Origin: DATIXJ01 sp963714795
GTDB lineage: Bacteria > Bacteroidota > Ignavibacteria > UBA10030 > SZUA-254
Direction: 5' to 3'
DNA: 64,000 nucleotides
Assembly: GCA_963714795.1 (NCBI GenBank)
Contig: CAVQPS010000006.1
Coordinates: 558,001 to 622,000 of the forward strand
A model generated the notes under the pieces. That model had not been told where the DNA came from. It saw only the letters and a list, made by a program, of their open reading frames with translations, and did no database searches. Shown piece by piece: positions 54,664-63,197 of this stretch. Position 1 is the first letter of the stretch; each line of letters starts with the position of its first letter. The position numbers and the translations under genes were made by a program.

Positions 54664-56304
54664 TCAAGATGGACGCTCATCTGTTTGAATCTTCCGGATT
54701 CTCACATACATTTTTGATCCGATGGCACCAACGACAAAAAAGACACTGAGCATAGTGCATAATTCTGCCAACCAATCCCCGTGTTCGGTGTAGAATGTCA
54801 ACTCACTTTTTCGTTCGACCGATGTTGCCGCAACGGTCTGCACAAACATCGGCTGTTCCATGACAAGAGATCCAAAGGGATCGATGGTGCAGGAAATACC
54901 GCCGTTCGCGCATTGTACAATCCATCGGCGATTTTCCACTGCACGAAGAATTGCAATTTGCCTGTGCTGGTACGGACCGGATGTATTTCCCCACCAGCTG
55001 TCGTTTGTAATAACAGTTAAAAACTCAGCACCCTTTCGCACGAAACTGGATACCAGCGACGGATACACCGATTCATAACAGATCATGTTTGAAAACTTCA
55101 CCGGCACGCCCGACGCAGTAACAAAATGAAACACCGTGGTATCTTTTCCCAAGGCCCATCCCCCCAATCCGAAATTCCATTGCATGGCATTCAGAAAACT
55201 CAATTGCTCTGAAAAAGGAACGCGCTCCGCAAACGGTACCAGCACCATTTTCGAATATTTTTGAATCTCGTTCGAATGTGGTTGGAGAAGAAGTGAACTG
55301 TTAAAATTATCATATCGGTCCCCGTTGACTGCCTGTTTGCTGCTCTTGGGAATCGATTCATTCGATCGATAATACACAATATCCGGAAATCCGGAAAGAA
55401 GATTGATATTCAATACATCAACCTGATGCTGAATCCGGTCGAAATACAGTTTGTTGGACGGTTCAAGAAGATAAAAAGGGACGGCAGTTTCGGGCCATAA
55501 CACTAAATCGACGGGATGATAAGCAAATGAATCGGTTAACGATTGGATCAGGGTAATCTGACGGATTGCATTACCCTGCCATTTTTCAAACGGGTCGATG
55601 TTCGGCTGTACGATTCCGATCCGTACTTCATTTTCGACTGAACCGCTTTGTCGATGAAGCAGATTCCATCCGTATATTCGGGGAATCAGGAAAAGTAAAA
55701 TAATGAAAGCTATCAAACTGAGAGACCGAAATGAAACGACCTTCACATGGTCTGTTCTCAAAGTCGAAACAAGATAATAGATTAGAACGTTGATCCATAA
55801 TATCAGAAAGGAAAGTCCGTACACACCGGTAAAAGAAATAAATTGGATGAAGGACAGATCGTATGTCTGAGTAATGCCGAGTGTATTCCATGGGAAACTC
55901 ACTTCGGACAATGAATGGAGATATTCGAAAGCCACCCACAAAAACGGAAACACCATCAAGGATTGTTTAAATCCGAAATACTTCCGGAAGAACATCCACC
56001 CGGCAACCGGGATCAGAAAAAAGAACGGATGGGCAAGAAGCAAGAGCCCTCCTGCCAGCATCAGATAAATGTCTTTACCGTGTGTAAACCCTCCGGTCCA
56101 ATACAACGTAATGAGGTTGTAGATGAACAACATCACAAGCGCATAACGAAATCCCCGTGCGTAGTCTTCGACATCTTCGAACAGCATGAAGAAAGGAACA
56201 AAAGCGATGAACGCAAACATACCGGTGGGAAACGGCGGATAGGACATCCCTAATAATATTCCGGAGATCAGTGCAAGGATATATTTATTTTTGATGAAGC
56301 TCAT
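54664..56304 (-). CDS. lnt: Apolipoprotein N-acyltransferase, paralogue 2
   Basis: The 546-residue protein is a close relative of the downstream copy, with the same helix pattern, WPETAVPFYLL (catalytic Glu), KYSKMVLVPFAERVPF (Lys), and MICYESVYP (Cys). The shared SFVRKGAEF/NRRWIV regions confirm paralogy. It overlaps the PAP2 stop by 20 bases. Whether both add acyl chains to lipoproteins or one has another acceptor is unclear. Confidence 0.9.
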   Translation of the reverse strand: MSFIKNKYILALISGILLGMSYPPFPTGMFAFIAFVPFFMLFEDVEDYARGFRYALVMLFIYNLITLYWTGGFTHGKDIYLMLAGGLLLLAHPFFFLIPVAGWMFFRKYFGFKQSLMVFPFLWVAFEYLHSLSEVSFPWNTLGITQTYDLSFIQFISFTGVYGLSFLILWINVLIYYLVSTLRTDHVKVVSFRSLSLIAFIILLFLIPRIYGWNLLHRQSGSVENEVRIGIVQPNIDPFEKWQGNAIRQITLIQSLTDSFAYHPVDLVLWPETAVPFYLLEPSNKLYFDRIQHQVDVLNINLLSGFPDIVYYRSNESIPKSSKQAVNGDRYDNFNSSLLLQPHSNEIQKYSKMVLVPFAERVPFSEQLSFLNAMQWNFGLGGWALGKDTTVFHFVTASGVPVKFSNMICYESVYPSLVSSFVRKGAEFLTVITNDSWWGNTSGPYQHRQIAILRAVENRRWIVQCANGGISCTIDPFGSLVMEQPMFVQTVAATSVERKSELTFYTEHGDWLAELCTMLSVFFVVGAIGSKMYVRIRKIQTDERPS

Positions 56305-56926
56305 CTCGCCTCTGATGTGTTGCGACAGACAATACGGATGGTTCCTGAAATCGGACGGCAGGAAAAAGTTTTCCTACAAATTCATAGATGCTGATGACAA
56401 TGAATGCATACAAAACGCCGATGATTGCTCCACCAGCAACATCGAACGGATAATGAACTCCGACGACAATACGCGAAAGTCCGATGAGAAAAGCATAGGT
56501 ATAAAAAATCCAGGCCCAACGCCGGTAATAAAACGATAAAAAAGCCGCGAGAGCAAAATTGTTAACGGCATGGGACGATGGAAAAGAATAGCCGCTCCCG
56601 CAGGGAACAAGCAACCGCACAGATTCGACCATTGTTTTGCCGTCGATGACGTGACACGGTCTCGGACGGTGAAACAACGATTTAACGAAGTCACTATTTA
56701 TCTGATCGCTCGTAACAATCAATGGAATCAATAGGATCCCGACGATACGCCCTTTTTTCCCGCCCTTCCACATGAGCAGCAACCAGAGTAATCCAAAAAT
56801 GCCCCACCCGATCCATGATTTGTTCCAATCAGTGAACGGCGGCATTATCACATCGAACACGGGATTTGCAAGTGTTTGATTGATGAAAATAAATAATTGT
56901 TTATCAAGCGTACTAAGGACGTCCAT
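56285..56926 (-). CDS. PAP2-type phosphatase (undecaprenyl-diphosphatase-like)
   Basis: The 213-residue membrane protein has the three-part PAP2 signature: KSLFHRPRP, SGYSFPSSHA (PSGH-like) and RIVVGVHYPFDVAGG, where the two His are catalytic. About six hydrophobic helices fit the family. It should dephosphorylate a lipid pyrophosphate at the membrane, possibly undecaprenyl diphosphate, but the substrate is inferred from family only. It overlaps the DedA gene by 14 bases and lnt by 20, so it is part of one operon. Confidence 0.85.
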   Translation of the reverse strand: MDVLSTLDKQLFIFINQTLANPVFDVIMPPFTDWNKSWIGWGIFGLLWLLLMWKGGKKGRIVGILLIPLIVTSDQINSDFVKSLFHRPRPCHVIDGKTMVESVRLLVPCGSGYSFPSSHAVNNFALAAFLSFYYRRWAWIFYTYAFLIGLSRIVVGVHYPFDVAGGAIIGVLYAFIVISIYEFVGKLFPAVRFQEPSVLSVATHQRRDELHQK

Positions 56927-57539
56927 CGGCAGATTTTTTCGATTTGCTTTTCTTGTAGAAATATCGACTCACGAAAGCACCGATAATAACCACGGTAAGA
57001 ATTGTCACGACTTGATCATAGGCTTTTAAATACTCACCGACCAATTCCCAATGTTCACCGACTTTGTAACCGGCAAACACGAGAATCCCATACCATAACA
57101 ACGACGAGACACACGAAAGAATCGTCGTCATCGTAAAATCGAGTTCCGAAATTCCCGCAAAGAACGACACGACTGCACGCGTTCCGGAAAGAAAACGATT
57201 CACCACGACGATCCAGTAACTGTAGCGGACAAACCACCGTTCAAGCTTGTGCAACGTTTCCAAATTAATGAAACTGAGTTTGTGGGTTTCCAGAATCCTT
57301 CGTCCAAACCATCGTCCCACCAGATACATCGTTACGAACCCGACCGTGCTTCCGGCAGTTCCGGCTAAAAGAGCAGCCAGAAAACTTCCCTTCCCCATAG
57401 CGACAAACGCACTGCAACCGACAACGATAATATCGCTCGGCGACGGCGGAAAAATATTTTCTATGAACGAAATGGAAAAAATGATTACATAAATCCAGAT
57501 AGGATCGTGCGACGAAAGGAAATGAATAAAATCGTTCAA
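56913..57539 (-). CDS. DedA family membrane protein
   Basis: The 208-residue protein has the DedA/VTT pattern: an N-terminal helix, the segment FIENIFPPSPSDII, NRFLSGTRAVVSFFAGISELDF and a C-terminal helix. DedA proteins are membrane lipid scramblases or polyprenyl-phosphate flippases, and one subgroup recycles undecaprenyl phosphate. The neighbouring PAP2 phosphatase, which would produce that lipid, fits such a role. A Lys-rich tail (KKSKSKKSADG) ends it. Confidence 0.85.
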   Translation of the reverse strand: MNDFIHFLSSHDPIWIYVIIFSISFIENIFPPSPSDIIVVGCSAFVAMGKGSFLAALLAGTAGSTVGFVTMYLVGRWFGRRILETHKLSFINLETLHKLERWFVRYSYWIVVVNRFLSGTRAVVSFFAGISELDFTMTTILSCVSSLLWYGILVFAGYKVGEHWELVGEYLKAYDQVVTILTVVIIGAFVSRYFYKKSKSKKSADGRP

Positions 57540-57548
57540 GATGGGCCG

Positions 57549-58046
57549 TCAGTTTTCAAGCGTGAATGGGATGGTACGAATAGAAGTGACAGCATACGCG
57601 GCGGCACCGTCACCCATGCCGATAAAACCAAGTTCCTCATTTGTTGTCGCCTTGACGGAAACCTGATTCATTTGAATACCTAACGCTTGCGAAATATTTT
57701 CCCGCATCCGTTTAACGTAAGGACTGATTTTCGGCTGCTGCAACAACAACGTCGAATCAACATTCACAATTTCGTAATTATTCGACCGGATTAAACCGCC
57801 GACATGTTTCAACAGTACCAAACTTGAAATATCTTTGAAACGCGGATCCGTATCGGGAAAATGTTTTCCGATGTCGCCCAACGCGGCGGCTCCGAGAAGT
57901 GCATCGGCAAGGGCATGACAGAGAACGTCGGCGTCCGAATGACCGATCAATCCCTTGATGAACGGAATTTCTACGCCGCCTAATATTAATTTCCGATTAG
58001 TTACCAGCCGGTGAACATCGTATCCAAAACCGAATCGCGTTTCCAT
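57549..58046 (-). CDS. ispF: 2-C-methyl-D-erythritol 2,4-cyclodiphosphate synthase
   Basis: The 165-residue protein catalyses the cyclisation step in the MEP pathway of isoprenoid synthesis. Zinc ligands Asp10 and His12 lie in FGYDVHRLV. GHSDADVLCHALADALLGAAALGDIG and the C-terminal TTNEELGFIGMGDGAAA are full family hallmarks. It lies between acyP and dedA in the operon. Confidence 0.95.
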   Translation of the reverse strand: METRFGFGYDVHRLVTNRKLILGGVEIPFIKGLIGHSDADVLCHALADALLGAAALGDIGKHFPDTDPRFKDISSLVLLKHVGGLIRSNNYEIVNVDSTLLLQQPKISPYVKRMRENISQALGIQMNQVSVKATTNEELGFIGMGDGAAAYAVTSIRTIPFTLEN

Positions 58047-58064
58047 AAAAAATGTTTTTCCTTT

Positions 58065-58337
58065 TTATCGAATTTCAAATCGCTCAAACAGACGATCCGG
58101 TTTTTTCCATTGAACTTTGACTTCACGAACCTGAGCGGATCGATGCCCAATTTTCACCACCGTTAACAAATCCTCAATCAATGATCGTTCACCAACTGCG
58201 ACTATCCGCACATTCCCGTTCATTTCATTTTCAACAAATCCTTTCAGCCCAAGATTCGTTGCCTGGTGAAGAACGAAATACCGAAACCCAACCCCTTGAA
58301 CAAATCCGCTAACGACGATATCGGCTGAAACATCCAT
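58065..58337 (-). CDS. acyP: Acylphosphatase
   Basis: The 90-residue protein has the catalytic Arg19 in GFVQGVGFRYFV and the catalytic Asn37 in GFVENEMNG, both as in classical acylphosphatases. It hydrolyses acyl phosphates. The short gene lies 18 bases before ispF. Confidence 0.92.
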   Translation of the reverse strand: MDVSADIVVSGFVQGVGFRYFVLHQATNLGLKGFVENEMNGNVRIVAVGERSLIEDLLTVVKIGHRSAQVREVKVQWKKPDRLFERFEIR

Positions 58338-58442
58338 AATTTTCGCATATTACAAGTCAGAAAATACAATGAAAATGGTTGAAAGTCAAACAACAATTTC
58401 TCATCCGATTTCATCGGCAAACGAAAAATATTTACCATCATA

Positions 58443-59339
58443 CTACCGAATGGTACGATTCAGGAGCGGCAGTTCGTCGGAAAACTCAGAAAGCAACAGA
58501 CCGCTCAGGATAATTGCTGCGCCGATGAATCCGGTTATTCCTAAATTTTCACCACGAACAAAATACGCCAATATCCCGGCAACAACAGGTTCCATTGCGA
58601 AAATTACCGCTGCACGGGTTGGAGTCGTATCACTCTGAAATCGATTTTGAATTGCCATCGTTATGACGGTGGCAAAAATTGTCAGATATAACAAGGAAAT
58701 GACAAAGTTAGGTGAAAACTTCGTGGAAATGTCTTCAAACAAGAGGGCACACAAAAGTCCTGCCAGTCCGCAAACAAAAAACATGACCCAGGTCATCGAC
58801 ATCGTCTCGGATTCGGCGGAAGCATAATCAAGATAGACGATATAGCATGAAAACATCAGCGCGCAGCCGAGCGATAATGCATCACCGACATTAAACTCAC
58901 CTCCTGCCGGCGACGTTAACAGGAACAATCCGATCGCCGAACAAACGACACCGATAAGGTTTCCTATCTTGAGGTATCGACGTTCAATCGAAAGTACATG
59001 TTGTGCCGCATAATGTATGATCGGCGTAAACACGGTCAGCATGCCGGTAAAAAAAGCCGACTTGGATGCGGTTGTGAAACGCAGGCCGATTGTCTGAAGG
59101 ATGAATCCGAAAAACAGAAACACTCCGAGGACAATACCGTGTTTCATCGAAGAGCGCGACATCGTAAATATCCGGCGTGGGAAGAAGATAAATACCAGCA
59201 GCGCGGCAAGGCAAAACCGGATACCGGTATAAAACAACGGAGATTGTTCTTCTAATATTCCTTTGGTAATGACAAAGGTGCTCCCCCAGACAATGGTAAC
59301 CGATAACAGGAAAAGTTCAGCGCGTCGTTGACGGGACAA
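58443..59339 (-). CDS. EamA/DMT-family transporter
   Basis: The 298-residue protein has ten predicted membrane helices in two EamA repeats. The N-terminal LSVTIVWGSTFVITKG opening and the C-terminal half with AVIFAMEPVVAGILAYFVRGE are typical of drug/metabolite exporters. The start is TTG (59337-59339) and no better start is visible. The transported compound is unknown. Confidence 0.88.
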   Translation of the reverse strand: MSRQRRAELFLLSVTIVWGSTFVITKGILEEQSPLFYTGIRFCLAALLVFIFFPRRIFTMSRSSMKHGIVLGVFLFFGFILQTIGLRFTTASKSAFFTGMLTVFTPIIHYAAQHVLSIERRYLKIGNLIGVVCSAIGLFLLTSPAGGEFNVGDALSLGCALMFSCYIVYLDYASAESETMSMTWVMFFVCGLAGLLCALLFEDISTKFSPNFVISLLYLTIFATVITMAIQNRFQSDTTPTRAAVIFAMEPVVAGILAYFVRGENLGITGFIGAAIILSGLLLSEFSDELPLLNRTIR

Positions 59340-59371
59340 ATGATATTATCAATGATAAGTGGTGGAAACTA

Positions 59372-60499
59372 TTATGCCGATGCTTTCAAGACTTTTTCAG
59401 ACCACACTTCGCCGGTTTCATATTTTTGAAATAACTGTCCCCACTGCGTTTGTTTTCTCCATCGGTCAAAAATTCTCCTATCCTTCAATGGCCAGCGATA
59501 ATAATCGTGATATGCTTCAGAACCGAAAATAAACGCATGCACCATCGGCGTATGGAAAAATAATTTTTGCATGCCTTTCAACGGACCAAACCACGCCAAA
59601 TTTCCGAATAAACTGACACCGTTATTGCCAACGGTGAATCCCCACGATTCTTTGGAAATATCCGCACCGACAATCTCGATATCCCGAACATCACCTACGC
59701 CAAGTTTATCCTGATGGGCAACGTTTATATATTCCAATGAAAGAGGATCAAATCCCATCATCTTTGCGGCAACAGCATCGATTGCAACCTGATCGGCGCT
59801 GGCAAGCATGTAATCCTTGACGACAGGATACATTGTGCGTGGACCGGGACCGTTTCCGGCTGTCGTTCCATCCATCACGGCAAATATTCCGGTATGAATT
59901 TCTTTCTGAATGGCAAGCAGATCGACCAAAGTCCGATGAATCCATGAATGTGTATAATGCCGTTTCGTATTGAGTAATCCGCCGAATGCATTTTTCATCG
60001 CGCCGGTAGTCGTTGCATAAATATGGCATTTTACGGTCGGCAGATGGATGATATTTTTTCCGATAAAATATTCCGGTATCGTGATTCCTTCAGGATATAT
60101 CTTATCAAGGACATGCATCCGTGCTTTGGGTGAATATTGAATCCACTGGATATCTTCTTCTTTGAAATTATAAAGAACGGGAATCTGGTACCGCTTAAAA
60201 ATCGGAACATAATTGTTCAGATCTTCGCCTTTGAATGCATTGGTAACGACCGTTTTATTCTGAACACAAACGATGTCATTGTAGCCGGCTTTTTTCAATG
60301 AAAGAACGGTTCCCTCCATTTGCCATGGCGTCGTGTTCGCAGCGGGAAACGGAAAATGCCAGGAAATATTGTCTTTGAGAATTGTTGTCGCACCCTTTTG
60401 AAGGGTTTGTTCGAATCCCGCCATCGACATTAATCGATCAATATCTTCGAGAATGGTTTCCGGACGTGTTTTTAATACTGCTACTTTAGATTTTGCCAT
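59372..60499 (-). CDS. DUF362 domain-containing protein
   Basis: The 375-residue protein has DUF362 features: a long segment with VFPTLKTH-like NIIHLPTVKCH, then GAMKNAFGGLLNTKRHYTHSWIHRTLVDLLAIQ and the MDGTTAGNGPGPR and ASADQVAIDAVAAKMMGFDP motifs. The family is often fused to 4Fe-4S domains; none is visible here. Function is unknown, though the pattern suggests a soluble enzyme. It lies 4 bases after the UbiA-family gene, so the two are translated together. Confidence 0.85.
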   Translation of the reverse strand: MAKSKVAVLKTRPETILEDIDRLMSMAGFEQTLQKGATTILKDNISWHFPFPAANTTPWQMEGTVLSLKKAGYNDIVCVQNKTVVTNAFKGEDLNNYVPIFKRYQIPVLYNFKEEDIQWIQYSPKARMHVLDKIYPEGITIPEYFIGKNIIHLPTVKCHIYATTTGAMKNAFGGLLNTKRHYTHSWIHRTLVDLLAIQKEIHTGIFAVMDGTTAGNGPGPRTMYPVVKDYMLASADQVAIDAVAAKMMGFDPLSLEYINVAHQDKLGVGDVRDIEIVGADISKESWGFTVGNNGVSLFGNLAWFGPLKGMQKLFFHTPMVHAFIFGSEAYHDYYRWPLKDRRIFDRWRKQTQWGQLFQKYETGEVWSEKVLKASA

Positions 60500-60503
60500 A
60501 CGG

Positions 60504-61385
60504 TTACTTCCAATAAATGATCATCGAAGCGGTTGCAATCCACAAAATAATATTCACCAATAACGGAACATCGGTCAAGGCAATTTTTGTGGGATTGCCG
60601 CCTTCTTCCTTTCGGTGAATAAGATATAAATACCGAAAAATTCCATAAAGCACAAACGGAACGGTATAAATGAGCAGATTCGTGTTGAATTTTTTCACCG
60701 TCTCATCGGAAATCGTATAGAGGGTATACGACATCACCGTCGAAGCTGTAACGATACTGATCATCTGATCAAGAAAATACGGTGAATACTGCTTCAGGAC
60801 TTCACGGTGAGTGTTCGCCTGCTCTTCAAGAATCGTAATTTCATGCCGGCGCTTGCTGAAACCCAAAAATAAGGAAAGGAGGATTGTACAAATGATCAGC
60901 CATTCCGATGTCGGCACACCGATTAAAAGCGCACCGGCAACCACGCGAAGAACGAATCCTGCAGCAATCGTCATGACATCCAGAATGACGACTTCTTTCA
61001 GTTTGAGAGAATACAAAACATTTAACACAACGTACGATGTTACCGCTATCCCGAAATCACGTTCCAATAAAAATGAAGAAACCACACCGACGAGAATCAA
61101 AAGTATCGAAGCTGTTCTCGCAACCGGAACGGAAAGCTTTCCGGCTGGAAGGGGTCGTTTCGATTTGATCGGATGAAGCCGGTCTTGCTGAATATCAATA
61201 ATATCATTGAAAATATACATGCCGCTCGCCGCGAAAGAAAAAAAGAAAAAGCCGGTACAGACGAGCACAACGTCAGGCATGCGGAAGAGGTGTCCCGAAA
61301 AGACGAGCGCTGCAAACAGAAATAAATTCTTGATCCACTGCTGCAGCCTCATGGACGCTACGATGTAACCGAAGGTGTTGTTCAA
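60504..61385 (-). CDS. UbiA-family prenyltransferase, decaprenyl-phosphate phosphoribosyltransferase-like
   Basis: The 293-residue membrane protein has the UbiA first Asp motif FNDIIDIQQDRLHPIKSKRP (Asn60, Asp61, Asp64, Asp68) and the second region YSLKLKEVVILDVMTIAAGFVLRVVAGA. The HPIKSKRPLPAG and LDVM...GFVLR pattern resembles decaprenyl-phosphate phosphoribosyltransferase, which transfers phosphoribose to a polyprenyl phosphate for arabinose-containing polymers. The acceptor and product here are uncertain, and a general UbiA role cannot be excluded. It lies 3 bases after the mutase gene. Confidence 0.75.
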   Translation of the reverse strand: MNNTFGYIVASMRLQQWIKNLFLFAALVFSGHLFRMPDVVLVCTGFFFFSFAASGMYIFNDIIDIQQDRLHPIKSKRPLPAGKLSVPVARTASILLILVGVVSSFLLERDFGIAVTSYVVLNVLYSLKLKEVVILDVMTIAAGFVLRVVAGALLIGVPTSEWLIICTILLSLFLGFSKRRHEITILEEQANTHREVLKQYSPYFLDQMISIVTASTVMSYTLYTISDETVKKFNTNLLIYTVPFVLYGIFRYLYLIHRKEEGGNPTKIALTDVPLLVNIILWIATASMIIYWK

Positions 61386-61388
61386 GGG

Positions 61389-63053
61389 TTAAAAAACAGC
61401 AGGTTCTTCATATATACCAAAAACTTCTGCAAGTGCATTACACATTTCGCCGAGGGTCACATACGCCCGCGTACAATCGATAAGCCTCGGCATAAGGTTT
61501 GAGTCATCTTCACCCGCACGACGCAAAGCGTCCAGCGTCTCGAGAACTTTTTGCTGGTCACGGCTTGCGCGTACTTCGGAAAGTCGTTTCTTTTGTTTGA
61601 CCTCGACTTCCGGAGAAATCAAAAGAAGCGGAATCTCTACATTCCCCTGCTCTTCGATATATTCATTGACCCCGACGATAATTTTTTCCTTATGATCGAG
61701 TTCTTTCTGATACCGGTACGCCGCCTCGGCAATTTCCCGCTGGAAAAATCCCGCTTCGATCGCAGGAATGACGCCGCCGAGAGAATCGATTTTTTCAAAA
61801 TACGCTTCGGCTTCCTGTTCCATTCTGTCGGTCAGAGATTCAACGAAATAACTTCCTGCGAGCGGATCGATCGTATTCGTGACGCCTGTTTCATGAGCAA
61901 TGATTTGCTGCGTGCGAAGAGCAATCTTTACCGCTCGTTCCGACGGCAGTGCAAGTGTTTCATCCATCGAATTCGTATGCAACGATTGCGTGCCGCCGAG
62001 AACTCCGGCAAGTGCTTGAAACGCCGTTCGCATAATATTATTTTCCGGTTGTTGTGCCGTTAACGTACAGCCGGCAGTTTGTGTGTGAAATCTCAACATC
62101 CACGACCGTGGATTTTTCGCTCCGTATTTGTTCCGCATCCGTTTGGCATAAATTCTACGGGCAGCGCGAAATTTTGCAATCTCTTCAAAGAAATCCAAAT
62201 GTGAATTGAAAAAGAACGACAAGCGTGGTGCAAAATCATCGACGAGCAGACCTTTTTCGATTCCTGCTTCAACGTATGCAAAACCGTCGGCAAGCGTAAA
62301 GGCAAGTTCCTGCACTGCCGTCGAACCGGCTTCACGGATATGGTAACCGCTGACGGAAATCGGATTCCACTGCACCATTTCCCGCGTGCAGTATTCAAAC
62401 ATATCGGTAATGATTCTCATGGACGGGTGCGGCGGGTAAATCCATTCTTTCTGTGCGATATATTCCTTGAGAATATCGGCTTGAATCGTACCGCGTAATT
62501 GATGTGGTTTCGCTCCCTGTTGTTGTGCAACCACGATATACAGAGCGAGGAGCATTGCCGCCGGCGCATTGATCGTCATCGACGTCGAAATGTCGGCAAG
62601 CGAAATTCCTTTAAAAAGAATTTCCATATCGGCTAGGGAACTGATTGATACACCGCAAATCCCGACTTCACCTTCCGAAAGAGAATCATCGGCATCGCGT
62701 CCCATCAATGTCGGAAGATCGAAGGCGACGGATAATCCTGTTTGTCCATGATTGAGTAAATAATGATAACGCTCGTTCGTATCTTCCGGAGTTCCGAATC
62801 CGGCAAACTGACGCATCGTCCAGAGCTTTCCGCGATACATGTTTTGATGAATCCCGCGCGTGTATGGAAATTCACCGGGAAATCCGAGGTCGGAAAGATA
62901 ATTGATATGAGAAATATCGTCGGGTGTATAGAGCATATCAATCGGCTGGCCCGAAACTGTCGTAAATTTTATCGGCAACGACTTGAGAGCGTTTGCCTTT
63001 TCTGCCCATTTCTTTTTTGATGAGCGAATTTCATCGATATGTTCTCTGTTCAT
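61389..63053 (-). CDS. Large subunit of adenosylcobalamin-dependent acyl-CoA mutase, isobutyryl-CoA mutase type
   Basis: From the ATG 63053 the protein has 554 residues (a GTG at 63080 would add nine). It is the barrel half of a B12 mutase without its own B12 domain. Family marks are PYTRGIHQNMYRGKLWTMRQ, FDLPTLMG, SGYHIREAGS and HTNSMDETLALP. Annotation pipelines would call it methylmalonyl-CoA mutase. However, the position of the MCM Tyr89 is Phe83 here (RQFAGFG), and the MCM Arg207 position is Gln201 (IAQKEW). These are the ICM residues (Phe80 and Gln198 in Streptomyces ICM), and the spacing of 118 is identical. The Asp of hydroxyisobutyryl-CoA mutase is Ala here. The small B12 subunit at 24568-24975 is the likely partner. 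I assign ICM-type from these residues; the exact substrate is unproven. Confidence 0.82.
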   Translation of the reverse strand: MNREHIDEIRSSKKKWAEKANALKSLPIKFTTVSGQPIDMLYTPDDISHINYLSDLGFPGEFPYTRGIHQNMYRGKLWTMRQFAGFGTPEDTNERYHYLLNHGQTGLSVAFDLPTLMGRDADDSLSEGEVGICGVSISSLADMEILFKGISLADISTSMTINAPAAMLLALYIVVAQQQGAKPHQLRGTIQADILKEYIAQKEWIYPPHPSMRIITDMFEYCTREMVQWNPISVSGYHIREAGSTAVQELAFTLADGFAYVEAGIEKGLLVDDFAPRLSFFFNSHLDFFEEIAKFRAARRIYAKRMRNKYGAKNPRSWMLRFHTQTAGCTLTAQQPENNIMRTAFQALAGVLGGTQSLHTNSMDETLALPSERAVKIALRTQQIIAHETGVTNTIDPLAGSYFVESLTDRMEQEAEAYFEKIDSLGGVIPAIEAGFFQREIAEAAYRYQKELDHKEKIIVGVNEYIEEQGNVEIPLLLISPEVEVKQKKRLSEVRASRDQQKVLETLDALRRAGEDDSNLMPRLIDCTRAYVTLGEMCNALAEVFGIYEEPAVF

Positions 63054-63097
63054 AGGTTCTTTCGGAAATAAAAATCGCACTTTTCACAATATTGAGT

Positions 63098-63125
63098 AAG
63101 ATAGGTATTCTCATTCATTTTTCAA
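63098..63125 (-). promoter_or_regulatory. Candidate promoter of the mutase gene
   Basis: On the minus strand TTGAAA (63120-63125) and TATCTT (63098-63103) are 16 bases apart, about 45 bases before the chosen ATG. Confidence 0.35.
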
Positions 63126-63150
63126 AGTTCCATTTTACGATATTGAAAAG

Positions 63151-63179
63151 TTGAAAACCACCGAAATCTATTGTACTTT
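63151..63179 (+). promoter_or_regulatory. Candidate promoter of the GH76-like gene
   Basis: TTGAAA (63151-63156) and TACTTT (63174-63179) are 17 bases apart, 18 bases before the ATG at 63198. Confidence 0.35.
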
Positions 63180-63197
63180 AAAGAAACTGGATCATTT

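Noticed and set aside
61389..63053. Calling the large mutase subunit methylmalonyl-CoA mutase
   Set aside because: The Tyr and Arg positions that define MCM are Phe and Gln here, which match isobutyryl-CoA mutase.
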